Source: Chloroflexota bacterium (GTDB taxonomy: Bacteria > Chloroflexota > Anaerolineae > Anaerolineales > UBA11858). Taken from it: a DNA stretch of 51,414 nt. Positions 26,551-37,145 of the stretch are shown here, in pieces. The stretch's first letter is position 1. Each line of letters opens with the position of its first letter. A program made the position numbers and the translations under genes. The stretch is taken from assembly GCA_018648225.1 (NCBI GenBank), contig JABGRQ010000152.1, positions 1-51,414 on the forward strand, given 5' to 3'. The notes under the pieces are model-generated. The model searched no databases. It saw nothing but the letters and a program-made list of their open reading frames with translations, and had not been told where the DNA came from.

Positions 26551-27585
26551 ATGCCAAAAGTTACGGCGACAAGCTCGCGAAAAGCCGATCATATTCGGAT
26601 CAACCTCGAAGAAGACGTGCGCTCCAGCCTGGGCACTGGGCTGGAGCGTTATCATTTCTCCCATCAGGCCCTGCCTGAGCTTGATCTGGAAGCAATTGAT
26701 TTAACACAAAAGTTGTTTGGACGCGTCTTAAAGGCTCCCGTGCTGATTTCATCGATGACTGGTGGCACACCCGAAGCTGGAGAGCTAAACCGCACGTTAG
26801 CTGCAGCCGCGCAGGCCACCGGCATTGCTATGGGTTTGGGTTCACAACGCGCCGCAATCGAAGATCCGGCGCTAGCGGCAACCTTCCAGGTTCGTCAGGT
26901 GGCGCCCGATATACTGCTGCTGGCAAACCTGGGGGCGATTCAACTCAATTATGGCTATGGCGTTGAAGAGTGTCAACGCGCTGTAGATATGATCGCTGCC
27001 GATGCGCTCATCTTGCATCTCAACGCTTTGCAAGAGGCCGTACAACCCGAGGGCGATACACACTTCAGCGGACTGCTCTCTAAAATTGAAGTGGTTTGCA
27101 AAAAACTCACTGTGCCGGTGATTGCAAAAGAAGTAGGCTGGGGTATATCGGCACAAGCAGCACGGCAGCTCGCCAATGCTGGAATCGCCGCCATTGACGT
27201 AGCCGGAGCCGGTGGTACATCATGGTCACAAGTTGAAATGTACCGCGCAAAAAACCCAAGCCAGAAACGATTGGCAGCCGCCTTTGTCGATTGGGGCATC
27301 CCCACCGCTGAGTCCATTATTCAGGTGCGGCAATCCGCCCCAGGCTTGCCCATCTTTGCTTCGGGAGGTATCCATACCGGCGTGGAAATTGCCAAAAGCA
27401 TCGCTCTGGGCGCGTCCCTGGGGGGCATGGCTGGGCCATTCTTGAAGGCCGCTTCCCACTCGCTCGACCAAACCATCCTGACCATTCAGGAAATCACGCG
27501 GGAAATTCGAGTAACCATGTTTGCCACGGGCGCCGCCAACCTTTCAACTCTGCAAAACACTCCCCTTAGCGGGTATCAGGAGTAA
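26551..27585 (+). CDS. fni: Type 2 isopentenyl-diphosphate isomerase
   Basis: The 344-residue protein has the FMN/NADPH-dependent IDI-2 layout: [14 protein letters not shown] near the N-terminus, [15 protein letters not shown] (about 67-81), AMGLGSQRA, the LHLNALQE loop, and the TIM-barrel phosphate-binding segments [19 protein letters not shown] and FASGGIHTG. It interconverts IPP and DMAPP for isoprenoid synthesis, and its product feeds the polyprenyl synthase encoded 3 bp downstream. Confidence 0.93.
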   Translation: MPKVTATSSRKADHIRINLEEDVRSSLGTGLERYHFSHQALPELDLEAIDLTQKLFGRVLKAPVLISSMTGGTPEAGELNRTLAAAAQATGIAMGLGSQRAAIEDPALAATFQVRQVAPDILLLANLGAIQLNYGYGVEECQRAVDMIAADALILHLNALQEAVQPEGDTHFSGLLSKIEVVCKKLTVPVIAKEVGWGISAQAARQLANAGIAAIDVAGAGGTSWSQVEMYRAKNPSQKRLAAAFVDWGIPTAESIIQVRQSAPGLPIFASGGIHTGVEIAKSIALGASLGGMAGPFLKAASHSLDQTILTIQEITREIRVTMFATGAANLSTLQNTPLSGYQE

Positions 27586-27588
27586 ATT

Positions 27589-28602
27589 ATGCCGCTTCAG
27601 CAGTTGATCCAAACCTACCTGCCTGCTATCGAAAACGAACTTCAGTTGGCGGTGGCGCGATCGCACGCCCCGCATTATGCTGAACTCCTCAAGATGATGC
27701 GCTACCACATGGGTTGGGAAGGCGAGGGCGCTGGCTCAAAAGCAACTGGCAAACGGGTGCGCCCACTGCTGGTATTGTTAACCGCCGCGGCCGCTGGCGG
27801 CAACTGGAAAAACACACTTCCCGCCGCCGCAGCAGTAGAATTGGTACATAATTTCTCGCTCGTCCATGACGATATTGAGGATAACAGCCCTCTGCGCCGC
27901 GGCCGCCCTACGGTGTGGAAAATTTGGGGTCTTTCGCAGGGCATCAACACGGGCGATACACTCTTCACGCTTGCTCATCTGGAAATGCTCGAACTGCGCC
28001 GCTCAGTTTCTACCAAAATTGTACTGGATGCCGCCAGCCTGCTTCAGCAAACCTGCCTGCATCTCACCCAGGGGCAATTTCTGGATATTTCTTATGAGAA
28101 TCGGAACGATCTTGTTCTGAGTGATTATTGGCCGATGGTCAGCGGGAAAACTGCTGCGCTACTGGAGGCCTGCACCGAATTGGGGGCAATTGTAGCCGAG
28201 AGTGATGCGGCAACCCGAAATTCATACCGGCTTTTCGGACGCGACCTCGGGTTGGCTTTTCAGGCCCTTGACGATTATCTGGGCATTTGGGGGGATGTCA
28301 GCGAAACCGGAAAATCAGCAGCCAGCGATCTGCTGGAGGGTAAAAAATCGTTACCCGTACTCTTCGGCTTGCAACAAAATGGGGCATTCGCAGCCCGTTG
28401 GCGACAGGGTCCAATCAGTCCTGAGGAGGTCCCCACGCTTGCTGCACAACTCGCCACAGAAGGCGGACAAGCCTATACACAACAACAAGCTGAACGACTC
28501 ACGCAACAAGCACTCGACGCGCTAGAAGCTGCCAATCCTCTGGGAGATGCCGGAGAAGCGTTGGTGGAGCTAGCAAATATTTTGTTGAAACGCGAAGTGT
28601 AA
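27589..28602 (+). CDS. Polyprenyl diphosphate synthase
   Basis: The 337-residue protein has the first aspartate-rich motif DDIED (HDDIEDNSPLRRGRPTVW, about 93-97). The second region FQALDDYLGIWGD has DDxxG instead of DDxxD, a form common in GGPP-synthase-like relatives. GKSAASDLLEGKKSLP is the usual downstream motif. It condenses IPP with allylic diphosphates to make GGPP or longer chains; the chain length cannot be read from sequence. GGAG plus an ATG 3 bp after the fni stop shows translational coupling. Confidence 0.9.
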   Translation: MPLQQLIQTYLPAIENELQLAVARSHAPHYAELLKMMRYHMGWEGEGAGSKATGKRVRPLLVLLTAAAAGGNWKNTLPAAAAVELVHNFSLVHDDIEDNSPLRRGRPTVWKIWGLSQGINTGDTLFTLAHLEMLELRRSVSTKIVLDAASLLQQTCLHLTQGQFLDISYENRNDLVLSDYWPMVSGKTAALLEACTELGAIVAESDAATRNSYRLFGRDLGLAFQALDDYLGIWGDVSETGKSAASDLLEGKKSLPVLFGLQQNGAFAARWRQGPISPEEVPTLAAQLATEGGQAYTQQQAERLTQQALDALEAANPLGDAGEALVELANILLKREV

Positions 28603-28613
28603 CCCTCACCCCA

Positions 28614-28638
28614 ACCCTCTCCCGAATCGGGAGAGGGT
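28614..28638 (+). terminator. C/G-rich hairpin terminator after the polyprenyl synthase
   Basis: A 12-bp perfect stem (28614-28625 / 28627-28638; ACCCTCTCCCGA and complement) is followed by CTTTTTCT. The preceding CCCTCACCCCAA marks it as a member of the C-rich palindrome family also seen near 26030, 43180 and 50000. It lies just before the convergent hemW gene's end. Confidence 0.75.
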
Positions 28639-28644
28639 CTTTTT

Positions 28645-29814
28645 CTACACAAACTGTATAAAAACCTGATTGCCCAGTAAACGCCCGCGCCTGGTCAGGC
28701 TTAAGGTATCATTTTCCCAACAGAGTAGTTCCCACTCCATAAGCTGTTGAATCTCTTCGGTAAATTGCTGTTGTAGGGACAGGCCGAAGCGCGCCTGAAA
28801 GCGGGCATCCGAGACGCCTTCACGCGTCAGGCGCAGGCCCATCATCATGGTCTCGCGCATTTCAGTCTCGCGATCTATGGGGTTGGCCTCGATGGTGGCG
28901 GGGGTGCGAGGAAATTGGGCTGATGATTGAAGGTTGAAGGTGGAAAGGCGCTGAATATAGGACTTGGGGGATAAGACATTAACAGTACGCATACCATTGA
29001 CAAAGCCGTGCGCCCCGGCCCCAAGGCCCAGGTAGGGCTGGTTACGCCAGTATTGCACGTTATGGCGACACTCATGATTTTCTCGCGCCCAGTTGGAAAT
29101 TTCGTATTGTGCGTATCCGGCTTGAGCGAGCATTTCGGTGGCGAGTTCATACATATCGGCAGCCCGGTCGGGATCGGGTTCGGGGATCAGGCCGCGGGCC
29201 GCCCAACTCCCCAGTGGGGTGCCATGCTCCAGCGTCAGCGCGTAGAGCGAGAAATGCTCCGGAGCAAGCGCCAAGGCCCGTTGGAGGCTATCCACCCAGG
29301 TCTGAGTCTGCTGCTCCGGCAACCCAAATATCAAATCCAGACTCAGGTTGTCAAATCCGGCCTGACGCGCCCAGGTTACGGCATCAACCACATCCATATA
29401 ATCATGAATACGCTCAAGGAATTTCAATTCATCGGGGTGCGCGGACTGCATCCCCAGGCTGAGGCGATTGATGCCCAAATTGCGTAATTCAGTCAGATAA
29501 GCCGCCGAGAGTGTGCCAGGATTGGCCTCCAGACTGATCTCTGCATCGGGAAATACATTAAAGGATGTGCGCAGCGTTTTTAATATATTCGCCAGGTATT
29601 CAGCAGGCAGCAGCGAGGGGGTGCCGCCACCAAAAAAGATCGTATGTACAGGCAATTTTGCATCCAGGGTTGCAGCCACATATTTAATTTCGTGTTGCAG
29701 CGCCTGGGCATAAGCTGAAATTAGATTCTCTAAACCGGCATAGGTATTGAAGTCGCAGTAACTACAACGATGCTGGCAAAAGGGGATATGGAGATAAATG
29801 CTGTGAGGCTGCAT
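28645..29814 (-). CDS. hemW: HemW-like radical SAM protein
   Basis: The 389-residue protein begins SIYLHIPFCQHRCSYCDFNTY: the radical-SAM CxxxCxxC cluster motif (C13, C17, C20) followed by F, as in HemW and unlike the HemN form that has a fourth Cys. FFGGGTPSLL, SLEANPG and NRLSLGMQSAHPDELKFLERIH are the further family motifs. HemW binds heme and acts as a heme chaperone; older annotations call it an oxygen-independent coproporphyrinogen III oxidase. Start is the first ATG, after a GC-poor leader. Confidence 0.9.
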   Translation of the reverse strand: MQPHSIYLHIPFCQHRCSYCDFNTYAGLENLISAYAQALQHEIKYVAATLDAKLPVHTIFFGGGTPSLLPAEYLANILKTLRTSFNVFPDAEISLEANPGTLSAAYLTELRNLGINRLSLGMQSAHPDELKFLERIHDYMDVVDAVTWARQAGFDNLSLDLIFGLPEQQTQTWVDSLQRALALAPEHFSLYALTLEHGTPLGSWAARGLIPEPDPDRAADMYELATEMLAQAGYAQYEISNWARENHECRHNVQYWRNQPYLGLGAGAHGFVNGMRTVNVLSPKSYIQRLSTFNLQSSAQFPRTPATIEANPIDRETEMRETMMMGLRLTREGVSDARFQARFGLSLQQQFTEEIQQLMEWELLCWENDTLSLTRRGRLLGNQVFIQFV

Positions 29815-29872
29815 GATGGCAGTATACCAGTTTCCGGTTTCCGGCAGCCAGTATCTGGAGGGTAAAAAGCGA

Positions 29873-29902
29873 TTCGCAAGGGTTGTAAAAGGCTGGTATA
29901 AT
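29873..29902 (+). promoter_or_regulatory. Promoter of the LysM protein
   Basis: TTCGCA (29873-29878) matches the -35 consensus at 4 of 6 positions and is followed after 18 bp by TATAAT (29897-29902) preceded by TGG (extended -10). The ATG of the LysM gene is 72 bp further on. Confidence 0.55.
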
Positions 29903-29974
29903 CATCGCCGCTATTTTAAGAACCAGTCTTAGACTTATTCTACAAACCAATCCTCTGTTTTTTATACTTGGCCT

Positions 29975-31132
29975 ATGAGCACTGACAACTCTGCAACTTC
30001 CACAAAACTTTGCCCAACCTGCGGTACGCGTCTCAGCGAAGATGCCGCCCGATGTCTGGTATGCGGCAGTTCATTAACGGGCAATGGCGAAAGCGAAGAA
30101 AAGCAATCACAGGCTTTGCGCGGCAGCCGAATGCCTGAAATTACATTAAGCCTGCCTGCAGTGATCGGTTTACTGGCAGTGTTTCTGGCAATTGGCGCGG
30201 TGATGGTATTTTTTGCACTGCAAAGCACCGGACGCGTGGTAGAACCCACAGCAACGCCTACGCTGACATTGACCATTACGCCATCGCTGACCCCCACGCC
30301 GCAAACTCCTACACTCACACCCACGCCACTGCCCTCGCCAACACCTTTTACCTACACGGTACAATCAGGCGATACCTGCGGTGGTATCGCAGCCGCTTTT
30401 GATATTTCGGTGCAGAGCATTGTGCGCACCAACAACCTGCCAGCCGATTGCGCCACGCTCTTCGATGGACAAGAGTTGCTGATTCCGTATCCTACACCGA
30501 CGGTGACTCCTTTCCCCACGGCCACGCTCAGTGGTCTGGATGCTACAATTGCCGCCTGCGAGAAAGTTGTCTATACCGTGGCAGAGAACGACACCTTAAG
30601 CAGCATTTCAACCAATTATGCTGTACCGATGGATGCCATCAAGGAATTTAACGGAATGGTCAATAACACGGTCTATTCCGGCTTGAGTTTGATCATCCCT
30701 TTGTGTGAGCGGGCAGCCACCCCCGGGCCAACGCCTACACCCACAGCGCCGCCCCCTTATCCCGCCCCGAACCTATTACTGCCCCCCGATGGGACACACT
30801 TCACTCTCGAAGATGATATTGTCACCCTACAATGGGCCGCGGTAGGCACGTTGCGCGATAACGAAACCTATGCCATCACGGTTGAAGATGTCACCGAAGG
30901 CCAGGGACGTAAATTGATAGCTTATGTTACGGATACAAAATTTATTGTGCCGGCTTCCTTTAGAGCGAATGCCAACGAACCGCATGTTTATCGCTGGTCG
31001 GTGATGCCGGTACGCCAAATTGGCACCGACGATAATGGCGCACCCATTTGGGATACCGCGGGAGCCAGCAGCCAGACCCGGGTCTTCACCTGGACGGGTG
31101 AAGCAGGTGCGGCGGTAACACCAACACCATAA
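29975..31132 (+). CDS. Zinc-ribbon, single-TM, two-LysM surface protein
   Basis: A 385-residue membrane protein with the following layout: an N-terminal zinc ribbon (C13-PTC16...C27-LVC30), a basic linker, one transmembrane helix (about 59-82), a threonine/proline-rich stalk (90-124), a first LysM domain (FTYTVQSGDTCGGIAAAFDISVQSIVRTNN, about 125-172), a second LysM (VVYTVAENDTLSSISTNYAVPMDAIKEFN, about 199-244), a second proline/threonine stalk, and a C-terminal beta domain (LLLPPDGTHFTLEDDIVTLQW..., about 265-375). LysM binds peptidoglycan or chitin-like sugars, so the outer part probably contacts the cell wall. A cytoplasmic zinc ribbon on a LysM anchor is a Chloroflexota-like arrangement. 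Function unknown. Confidence 0.85.
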   Translation: MSTDNSATSTKLCPTCGTRLSEDAARCLVCGSSLTGNGESEEKQSQALRGSRMPEITLSLPAVIGLLAVFLAIGAVMVFFALQSTGRVVEPTATPTLTLTITPSLTPTPQTPTLTPTPLPSPTPFTYTVQSGDTCGGIAAAFDISVQSIVRTNNLPADCATLFDGQELLIPYPTPTVTPFPTATLSGLDATIAACEKVVYTVAENDTLSSISTNYAVPMDAIKEFNGMVNNTVYSGLSLIIPLCERAATPGPTPTPTAPPPYPAPNLLLPPDGTHFTLEDDIVTLQWAAVGTLRDNETYAITVEDVTEGQGRKLIAYVTDTKFIVPASFRANANEPHVYRWSVMPVRQIGTDDNGAPIWDTAGASSQTRVFTWTGEAGAAVTPTP

Positions 31133-31137
31133 AGATA

Positions 31138-31178
31138 AAAAAAGAGCCGGTGCTTGTGAATTGCACCGGCTCTTTTTT
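31138..31178. terminator. Bidirectional terminator between the LysM gene and gltA
   Basis: A 16-bp perfect stem (31138-31153 / 31163-31178; AAGAGCCGGTGC core) with a 9-nt loop, flanked by A-run and T-run. It lies between the two convergent genes. Confidence 0.88.
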
Positions 31179-31201
31179 ATTGGCAATTATTTGTAAGGCT
31201 T

Positions 31202-32506
31202 TTACTTCGCCTTGACAACGATATCTTCAAGCATTTTCGTGGTGAGGGATTTAGGACGTTCCAGGGGTTGACCAAGCGCACGCGCCCAAACCAAATTGGC
31301 GGTTACACCCAGAATGCGACTGATGCCAAAGAGAACGGTATAGAAGTCAAATTCGCGCATACCGTAGTGATATTGCAGCGTGCCGCTAATGGCATCCACA
31401 TTCGGCCAGGGGTTCTTGACTTTGCCAAGCTCCTGCAAAACTTTGGGGACAACATTGTACAACTCTTCGATCAGCTGGAAAATCTCGTCATGGGGCATAT
31501 ATTCGCGGCCAAATTCAAGCTGGGCTGTATAACGCGGATCGGGCAGGCGCAAAACCGCGTGACCATAACCCGGAATCACTTGCCCCGAGTTCAGGGTATC
31601 CCAGGTGAATTTTTCAAGCTCTTCCTTGCTGGGGTTGCGGCCAAATTCCTCACGAAGATTCAACACCCAGCGCAAGCTTTCCTGATTCGCCAAGCCATGC
31701 AAAGGGCCAGCCAAACCGTTGATACCTGCAGCACAGGCGTAGTACACATCGGCGAGCGATGAACCCACTAAGTGGGTGGTATGGGCGCTGACATTGCCGC
31801 TCTCGTGATCGGAGTGCAGGAAGAAATACAAACGCGAGAGTTCCTTATAATCCGGGCTGTCAAAGCCAATCATGTGGGCAAAATTGGCTGCCCAATCCAG
31901 ATCGGGGTCAGGGGAGACAAAACCGCCATTGCCATATTTGATATTGTAAATATACGCCGCAATCGCGGGGAGTTTTGCTGTCAGGTTGAGGGCATCAGCC
32001 AGGGCAGCTTCCCAATAATCTTCGCGCTGCATCCCTTCTTGATAGCGGCGAGCGAAAACCGACTCATGCTGCAAAGACACAATCGCCTGTGAGAACATGG
32101 TCATGGGATGGGTATCTTCCGGCATGGCCCGCAAGGTTTCGAAAACGAAGGGTGGAATTACGCCGCGCGCTTTCCAGGCGTTCTCAACTTCCATCGCTTC
32201 TGCGAAACTTGGAATTTCGCCAACTAATAATAGATAGAACAAACTTCCGGCCAGGGGGAACTTTGAGCCTTCAGCCTTGGGAAGTAGTTTCAACAGTTCG
32301 GGAATAGTATAGCCTCGAAAACGGATACCCTCATTGGGGTCCACGTAAGAAATATCCGTCACAAGAACTTTGGCGCTGCGCATGCCACCGTAGATTTGCT
32401 TCACAGTGACCTGATCCACAACCACGTCCCCATTCTCACCAACCAGTTTGCGAACACGCGCACGCCATTCGGGAAGTTGAGCGGCGATCTTCTCTTTTAA
32501 AATCAT
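31202..32506 (-). CDS. gltA: Citrate synthase
   Basis: The 434-residue protein has the citrate-synthase residues: SAHTTHLVGSSLAD (His), AGINGLAGPLHGLANQESL (active-site His in GPLHG) and GYGHAVLR. The enzyme makes citrate from oxaloacetate and acetyl-CoA. I choose the ATG at 32506 because AAAGGA precedes it at the right distance; an in-frame GTG at 32521 has that site inside it. It follows mdh by 78 bp on the same strand, which suggests a mdh-gltA transcript. Confidence 0.92.
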   Translation of the reverse strand: MILKEKIAAQLPEWRARVRKLVGENGDVVVDQVTVKQIYGGMRSAKVLVTDISYVDPNEGIRFRGYTIPELLKLLPKAEGSKFPLAGSLFYLLLVGEIPSFAEAMEVENAWKARGVIPPFVFETLRAMPEDTHPMTMFSQAIVSLQHESVFARRYQEGMQREDYWEAALADALNLTAKLPAIAAYIYNIKYGNGGFVSPDPDLDWAANFAHMIGFDSPDYKELSRLYFFLHSDHESGNVSAHTTHLVGSSLADVYYACAAGINGLAGPLHGLANQESLRWVLNLREEFGRNPSKEELEKFTWDTLNSGQVIPGYGHAVLRLPDPRYTAQLEFGREYMPHDEIFQLIEELYNVVPKVLQELGKVKNPWPNVDAISGTLQYHYGMREFDFYTVLFGISRILGVTANLVWARALGQPLERPKSLTTKMLEDIVVKAK

Positions 32507-32584
32507 TTCATTCCTTTCCACAAATAAACCAATATTTTTGTATCTTCGGGCATTTGAGGGTGATCAAACCCGAAAAAGTTGATT

Positions 32585-33511
32585 TTACAGGCCCAAGGCG
32601 GCAATATTCTCGGCAACACTTTTTGCCGATTTTTGAAGTTCTGCAAGCTCGTCATCGCTGAGTTCGTATTCGATGATTTTCTCGACACCATTAGCACCTA
32701 ACTGAGCAGGCGCGCCAAAGTATATGCCGTTGAGACCGTACTCGCCCTGCATATAGACAGCCGCGGGAACGATAAGCTGTTTGTCTTTCAAGATAGCTGC
32801 AGCCATCTGAGCAACACCTGCCGCCGGAGCATAAAACGCGCTGCCCTGCTTGAGTAAGCTGACAATTTCACCACCGCCTTTGCGGGTGCGCTCTACAATT
32901 GCATCCAGGCGTTCTTGGGGCATCGTTTTGTGCAAAGGTACACCAGCTACGTTGGAGTGCTGCGTTAACGGCACCATCGAGTCGCCGTGTCCACCCAGCA
33001 CATAGCAATGAATATTTTCAACGCTGACGCCCAGTTCCATGGCAACGAAGGCGCGCATCCGTGCCGAATCGAGTACACCGGCCTGACCGATGACACGGTT
33101 GGCAGGCAACCCAGATTTCTTCCAGGCCAGATACGTCATCACATCCAACGGATTGGTGAGAATGATATAAATGGCATCGGGGGAAAGTTTGATCGTCTCT
33201 TCTACAACTTTGCCAACAATGGCTGTATTGGCCGCCAGCAGATCATCACGGCTCATGCCCGGCTTGCGCGGCAGGCCAGCTGTAATCACAATAATATCGG
33301 ATCCGGCAGTGGCAGCATAATCATTGCTGCCTGTGATAGTAACATCTTTGCCAATTACCGGCATGGCCTCTTGCATATCGAGTGCTTTACCCTGCGGCAT
33401 CCCCTCGACAATATCTACCAAAACAATATCAGCGATCTCACGTTCAGCCAACCAATGCGCGGTAGTTGAACCAGTCATCCCCGCGCCAACAATCGTAACT
33501 TTTTTATCCAT
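32585..33511 (-). CDS. mdh: Malate dehydrogenase, LDH-like type
   Basis: The 308-residue protein begins KVTIVGAGMTGSTTAHWLAER, a Rossmann NAD-binding motif, and has the VLGGHGDSMVPLTQHSNVAG catalytic region (His in GGHGD, about 174) and NPLDVMTYLAWKKSGLPANRVIGQAG. The MTYL.WK segment and the absence of an LDH-specific selector favour malate over lactate dehydrogenase. It supplies oxaloacetate for citrate synthase, encoded next. Confidence 0.92.
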   Translation of the reverse strand: MDKKVTIVGAGMTGSTTAHWLAEREIADIVLVDIVEGMPQGKALDMQEAMPVIGKDVTITGSNDYAATAGSDIIVITAGLPRKPGMSRDDLLAANTAIVGKVVEETIKLSPDAIYIILTNPLDVMTYLAWKKSGLPANRVIGQAGVLDSARMRAFVAMELGVSVENIHCYVLGGHGDSMVPLTQHSNVAGVPLHKTMPQERLDAIVERTRKGGGEIVSLLKQGSAFYAPAAGVAQMAAAILKDKQLIVPAAVYMQGEYGLNGIYFGAPAQLGANGVEKIIEYELSDDELAELQKSAKSVAENIAALGL

Positions 33512-33698
33512 CGGATAACTCCTTGAAGTAAAAAACTGAAATTTTTCTTGCTACTCAGCCGATTTTACTTTCTGATGCAGCAAACCACAGTAGCATTTAT
33601 CACTTTATTTTCGCCGCATAGCACGTATCAATATATACACATATTCAATAGCAGTCCGATCAAAACAACTGGCGTAAAAACATCAGGGGGATATTTAC

Positions 33699-34631
33699 CT
33701 ATTTAATTTGATTTTCAAGGTAATGAATGGCCTGCATAGCGGCGGCGGCACCCATTCCCGCGGAAGTAATCACCTGTCGGAAATGCGAGTCGGCAACTTC
33801 GCCAGCCGCGTAAACACCGGGGATACTGGTTTGCATATACTTATCGATAACAACATAACCTTGATCGTCCATTTCCAGCTTACCGACATAAAGCTCGGTG
33901 TTGGGGATGTGGCCGATGAAGATAAACACGCCTTCGGTGGGCATATCACTCTCGTCGCCCGTTTTGAGGTTCTTCACTTTGACACTTTGCACAATCCCCT
34001 CGCCAACGATCTCGGTAAGTGTGCTATCCCAAATAAAACTGACTTTAGGATCATTAAAAGCGCGCGCTTGCAGCAGTTTTCCGGCGCGCAATTCATCGCG
34101 TCGATGCACGATGGTAATGGTCTTTGCAAAACGCGTCAGGAAAAGACCTTCTTCCAGGGCGCTATCGCCACCGCCAACCACAATCACATCTTTGCCCTGG
34201 AAGAAATGCCCATCGCAAGTTGCGCAATAGGAAACACCACGTCCGGTGAATTCTACTTCGCCGGGAATCTCAAGATGGCGCGGGTTGGCGCCGGTACTGA
34301 GGAGCAGCGTTTCGGCATAATATTCGCCGCTATAGGTAATGACTTTGAAAGGGCGCTTGGAAAAATCGATATCGGTGACTTGATCGAATTCAACTCGAGT
34401 ACCAAATCGTTCGGCCTGTTTTTGAAAAGCATCTACCAATTCGGGGCCACCAATGCCTTCGGGAAAGCCAGGATAATTCTCGACAATATGTGTCGTGGAA
34501 ACCTGCCCACCTAATTGCATACCCGTGAAAACCACGGGCTCCAAATTAGCACGGGATGCGTATAGCGCTCCGGCCAGGCCAGCAGGGCCAGAGCCAATGA
34601 TTAGCATTTTATGTACTTTTTTGTCTTCCAT
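33699..34631 (-). CDS. trxB: Thioredoxin-disulfide reductase
   Basis: The 310-residue flavoprotein has the FAD motif [20 protein letters not shown], the redox-active CATC ([11 protein letters not shown], about 137-146), the NADPH motif [16 protein letters not shown], and [10 protein letters not shown] near the C-terminus. It reduces thioredoxin with NADPH. Start at the ATG at 34631 ([15 protein letters not shown]) with GAGGA just upstream; an in-frame ATG 60 bp earlier has no ribosome-binding site. Confidence 0.93.
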   Translation of the reverse strand: MEDKKVHKMLIIGSGPAGLAGALYASRANLEPVVFTGMQLGGQVSTTHIVENYPGFPEGIGGPELVDAFQKQAERFGTRVEFDQVTDIDFSKRPFKVITYSGEYYAETLLLSTGANPRHLEIPGEVEFTGRGVSYCATCDGHFFQGKDVIVVGGGDSALEEGLFLTRFAKTITIVHRRDELRAGKLLQARAFNDPKVSFIWDSTLTEIVGEGIVQSVKVKNLKTGDESDMPTEGVFIFIGHIPNTELYVGKLEMDDQGYVVIDKYMQTSIPGVYAAGEVADSHFRQVITSAGMGAAAAMQAIHYLENQIK

Positions 34632-34854
34632 TGTTCCTCTTTTTGAACGATGTGTGCATCCAGTAGTTTGACAATATCGCACTACAAACAAGAAGCCCTA
34701 AATTAGGGAACTTTTCGCACGAATGTCGATTTTCAACGTAGCTACTCACTTATAACAGAAATTTTAATCTATGAATTAGCGTGCACGAATTGATATTATT
34801 TTACCAATCTCAACTTATTTTTAGATGCATCTCTCACAAAAAGGTTGCAGCCAA

Positions 34855-34893
34855 TAAAAAAGGTGCGTGGATCACCCACACACCTTTTTTATT
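34855..34893 (-). terminator. Terminator after pnp
   Basis: A near-perfect stem (AAAAAAGGTG..GTGG paired with CCAC..CACCTTTTTT, one mismatch) with a T-run on either strand, 31-69 bp after the pnp end in the minus direction. Confidence 0.75.
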
Positions 34894-34923
34894 AATTATT
34901 TTAGTTTTGAGCAAGCACATGTT

Positions 34924-35190
34924 CTAGCGCCGATTATCACGATTGCGGCGATCGCCACCACGATTCGATGAAGAACCCCGATTACCGCCACCTTTACTTC
35001 CGCCAGCCTTGTCATTGGCAATCGCTTCTTCTACCGTCCAGCCTTCGAGTACGGCACGACGGGAGAGGCGAATTTTGCCTGAGCGCGGATTGATTTCTGT
35101 CACCATCACGGTAATTTCATCACCGTTCGTCACGACATCTTCTACGCTATTGACGCGTTGCGTGTCCAATTGTGAAATATGAACCAGTCC
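34924..35190 (-). pseudogene. Displaced C-terminal half of the PNPase S1 domain
   Basis: The reading frame shifted by one base from the pnp gene encodes [20 protein letters not shown]...[23 protein letters not shown] and a basic glycine/arginine tail ([26 protein letters not shown]). This is the second half of the S1 RNA-binding domain and the usual C-terminus of PNPase. It lacks its own convincing start. One missing base near 35191 would restore the join. Confidence 0.85.
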
Positions 35191-37127
35191 ACCGTCCCAG
35201 GGGTGATTTCAACAAAAGCGCCGAAATCTTTAACACCCGTCACTTTGCCAGTGTAGATACGCCCAACTTCGGGTGTCTCGGTGAGGCCGATGATGATCTC
35301 GCGTGCCTTACGTGCACCTTCACCATCTGCAGAAGCAATAAAGACAGTACCATCTTCCTGAATGTCAATCTGCACACCGGTTTCTTCCTGAATACCGCGA
35401 ATGACTTTGCCACCTGGGCCAATCACCGCACCGATTTTGGCCTCGGGGATTTGAATGGTTTCGATACGCGGCACATGCGGTTTCAATTCTGCGCGCGGCT
35501 CAGAGATCACAGACATCATTTCATTCTTGATGTGATCGCGGGCTTCTTTGGCTTGGAGCAGGGCTTCGGCCATAATTTCTGGAGAAATACCCTTGATCTT
35601 AATATCCATCTGGAGGGCGGTGATGCCATCATCCGTTCCGGCTACTTTGAAATCCATATCGCCGAGGTGATCTTCCATACCTTGAATATCGGTAAGGACA
35701 ACGTAGCGATCTCCTTCTTTGATGAGCCCCATAGCAACACCGGCCACAGGAGCTTTGATCGGCACACCTGTATCCAGCAACGCCAGGGTTGAGCCGCAAA
35801 CCGAAGCCATCGAGGAAGAACCATTCGAAGACAAGACTTCGGAAACCAGACGCAGCGAGTAGGGAAATACTGTTTCATCGGGGATCACTGGCAGTAAAGC
35901 TCGTTCTGCCAAAGCGCCATGCCCAACCTCGCGGCGAGATGTGCCACGCAAGAAGCGGGCTTCGCCTGTACAGAAGGGCGGGAAATTATAATGGTGCATA
36001 TAACGCTTGCTTTCTTCGGGATCCAGCGTATCGAGTCGTTGTGCATCGCGCGGGGTTCCCAAAGTCGCCATGGTCATCACCTGAGTCTCGCCACGAGTGA
36101 AGAGACCGGTTCCATGGGCGCGCGGGCTAGTGTTGATATCACACCAAATTTGGCGCACATCTTTTAGACCGCGTCCATCGGGGCGTTTTCCTTGCTCCAA
36201 AATACGGGCGCGCACAACTTTCTTGTGAGCAGCGTCGAAGTAGTTTTTTACATCCGTGACGAGGCTTTCATCTTCACCAGAAAACTCGGCCAAAATTTCT
36301 TCTTTTAGCACCGACATTACTTGTTTACTCTCAGCTTTGGGCAACTGCTGCTCAAGAATTTCATTCATCCGTGCCTGAGAGCGGTCATAGATCGCCTGTT
36401 TCATGGCTTCATCAACAGGGTCAGCATCATAACTGCGCTTGGCCTTGCCGACTTCGGCAGCCATTTTATCTAATGTATCGGTGATCTGACGGATTGCGTC
36501 ATGCCCAACGCTGATGGCTTCAACTATTGTGTTCTCAGCCACTTCGTCGGCACCACACTCAACCATAAGAATGGCATCCTTCGTTCCGGCCAGCCGCAAA
36601 TCCAGGGGAGAAATTTCCATTTCGGCAAAAGTTGGATTGATGACAAATTTCCCTTCGAGCATACCCACACGCACCGCGCCAATTGGACCATCCCAGGGAA
36701 GATCCGAAATCGTCACGGCAGCAGAAGCAGCATTGATGGCAAGAATATCCAACGGATTTTCGCCATCTGCAGAGAGCGAGTACATAATCACCTGAACAGC
36801 ATTGCGCAAGTCTTTGGGAAAGAGCGGGCGCAGCGGGCGATCGGTGAGACGATTGACCAAAATAGCGTTTTCGCTGGGGCGGCCTTCACGGCGGAAGAAT
36901 GAGCCAGGGATAACGCCACCGGCATACATGCGCTGTTCATAATCGACCGTTAGAGGAAGAAAATCAATGCCATCGCGCACTTCGCCCATTGTAGCAACAC
37001 CAAAAAGTAAGGCATCGCCAACGCCGACGGTGACTGCACCGCCAGCTTGTCCGGCCAGCAGACCTGTTTCAAAGGTCATTTCTTTATCGCCGACCATCAC
37101 TTGATATTTTTTTGCTTCGGGTTTCAT
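35142..37127 (-). CDS. pnp: Polyribonucleotide nucleotidyltransferase, frameshifted near its C-terminus
   Basis: The first ~645 residues match PNPase: two RNase PH-like domains ([45 protein letters not shown]...[19 protein letters not shown]), a KH domain ([35 protein letters not shown]) and the start of the S1 domain ([24 protein letters not shown]). The frame then derails into an unrelated 16-residue tail and stops at 35142, while the true S1 continuation sits in the adjacent frame (34924-35190). PNPase degrades RNA 3' to 5' with phosphate. GGAGG supports the ATG at 37127; an in-frame ATG 15 bp earlier is inferior. A real frameshift or a sequence error are both possible. Confidence 0.88.
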   Translation of the reverse strand: MKPEAKKYQVMVGDKEMTFETGLLAGQAGGAVTVGVGDALLFGVATMGEVRDGIDFLPLTVDYEQRMYAGGVIPGSFFRREGRPSENAILVNRLTDRPLRPLFPKDLRNAVQVIMYSLSADGENPLDILAINAASAAVTISDLPWDGPIGAVRVGMLEGKFVINPTFAEMEISPLDLRLAGTKDAILMVECGADEVAENTIVEAISVGHDAIRQITDTLDKMAAEVGKAKRSYDADPVDEAMKQAIYDRSQARMNEILEQQLPKAESKQVMSVLKEEILAEFSGEDESLVTDVKNYFDAAHKKVVRARILEQGKRPDGRGLKDVRQIWCDINTSPRAHGTGLFTRGETQVMTMATLGTPRDAQRLDTLDPEESKRYMHHYNFPPFCTGEARFLRGTSRREVGHGALAERALLPVIPDETVFPYSLRLVSEVLSSNGSSSMASVCGSTLALLDTGVPIKAPVAGVAMGLIKEGDRYVVLTDIQGMEDHLGDMDFKVAGTDDGITALQMDIKIKGISPEIMAEALLQAKEARDHIKNEMMSVISEPRAELKPHVPRIETIQIPEAKIGAVIGPGGKVIRGIQEETGVQIDIQEDGTVFIASADGEGARKAREIIIGLTETPEVGRIYTGKVTGVKDFGAFVEITPGTVDWFIFHNWTRNASIA

Positions 37128-37145
37128 GGTACCTCCTACCATTTT

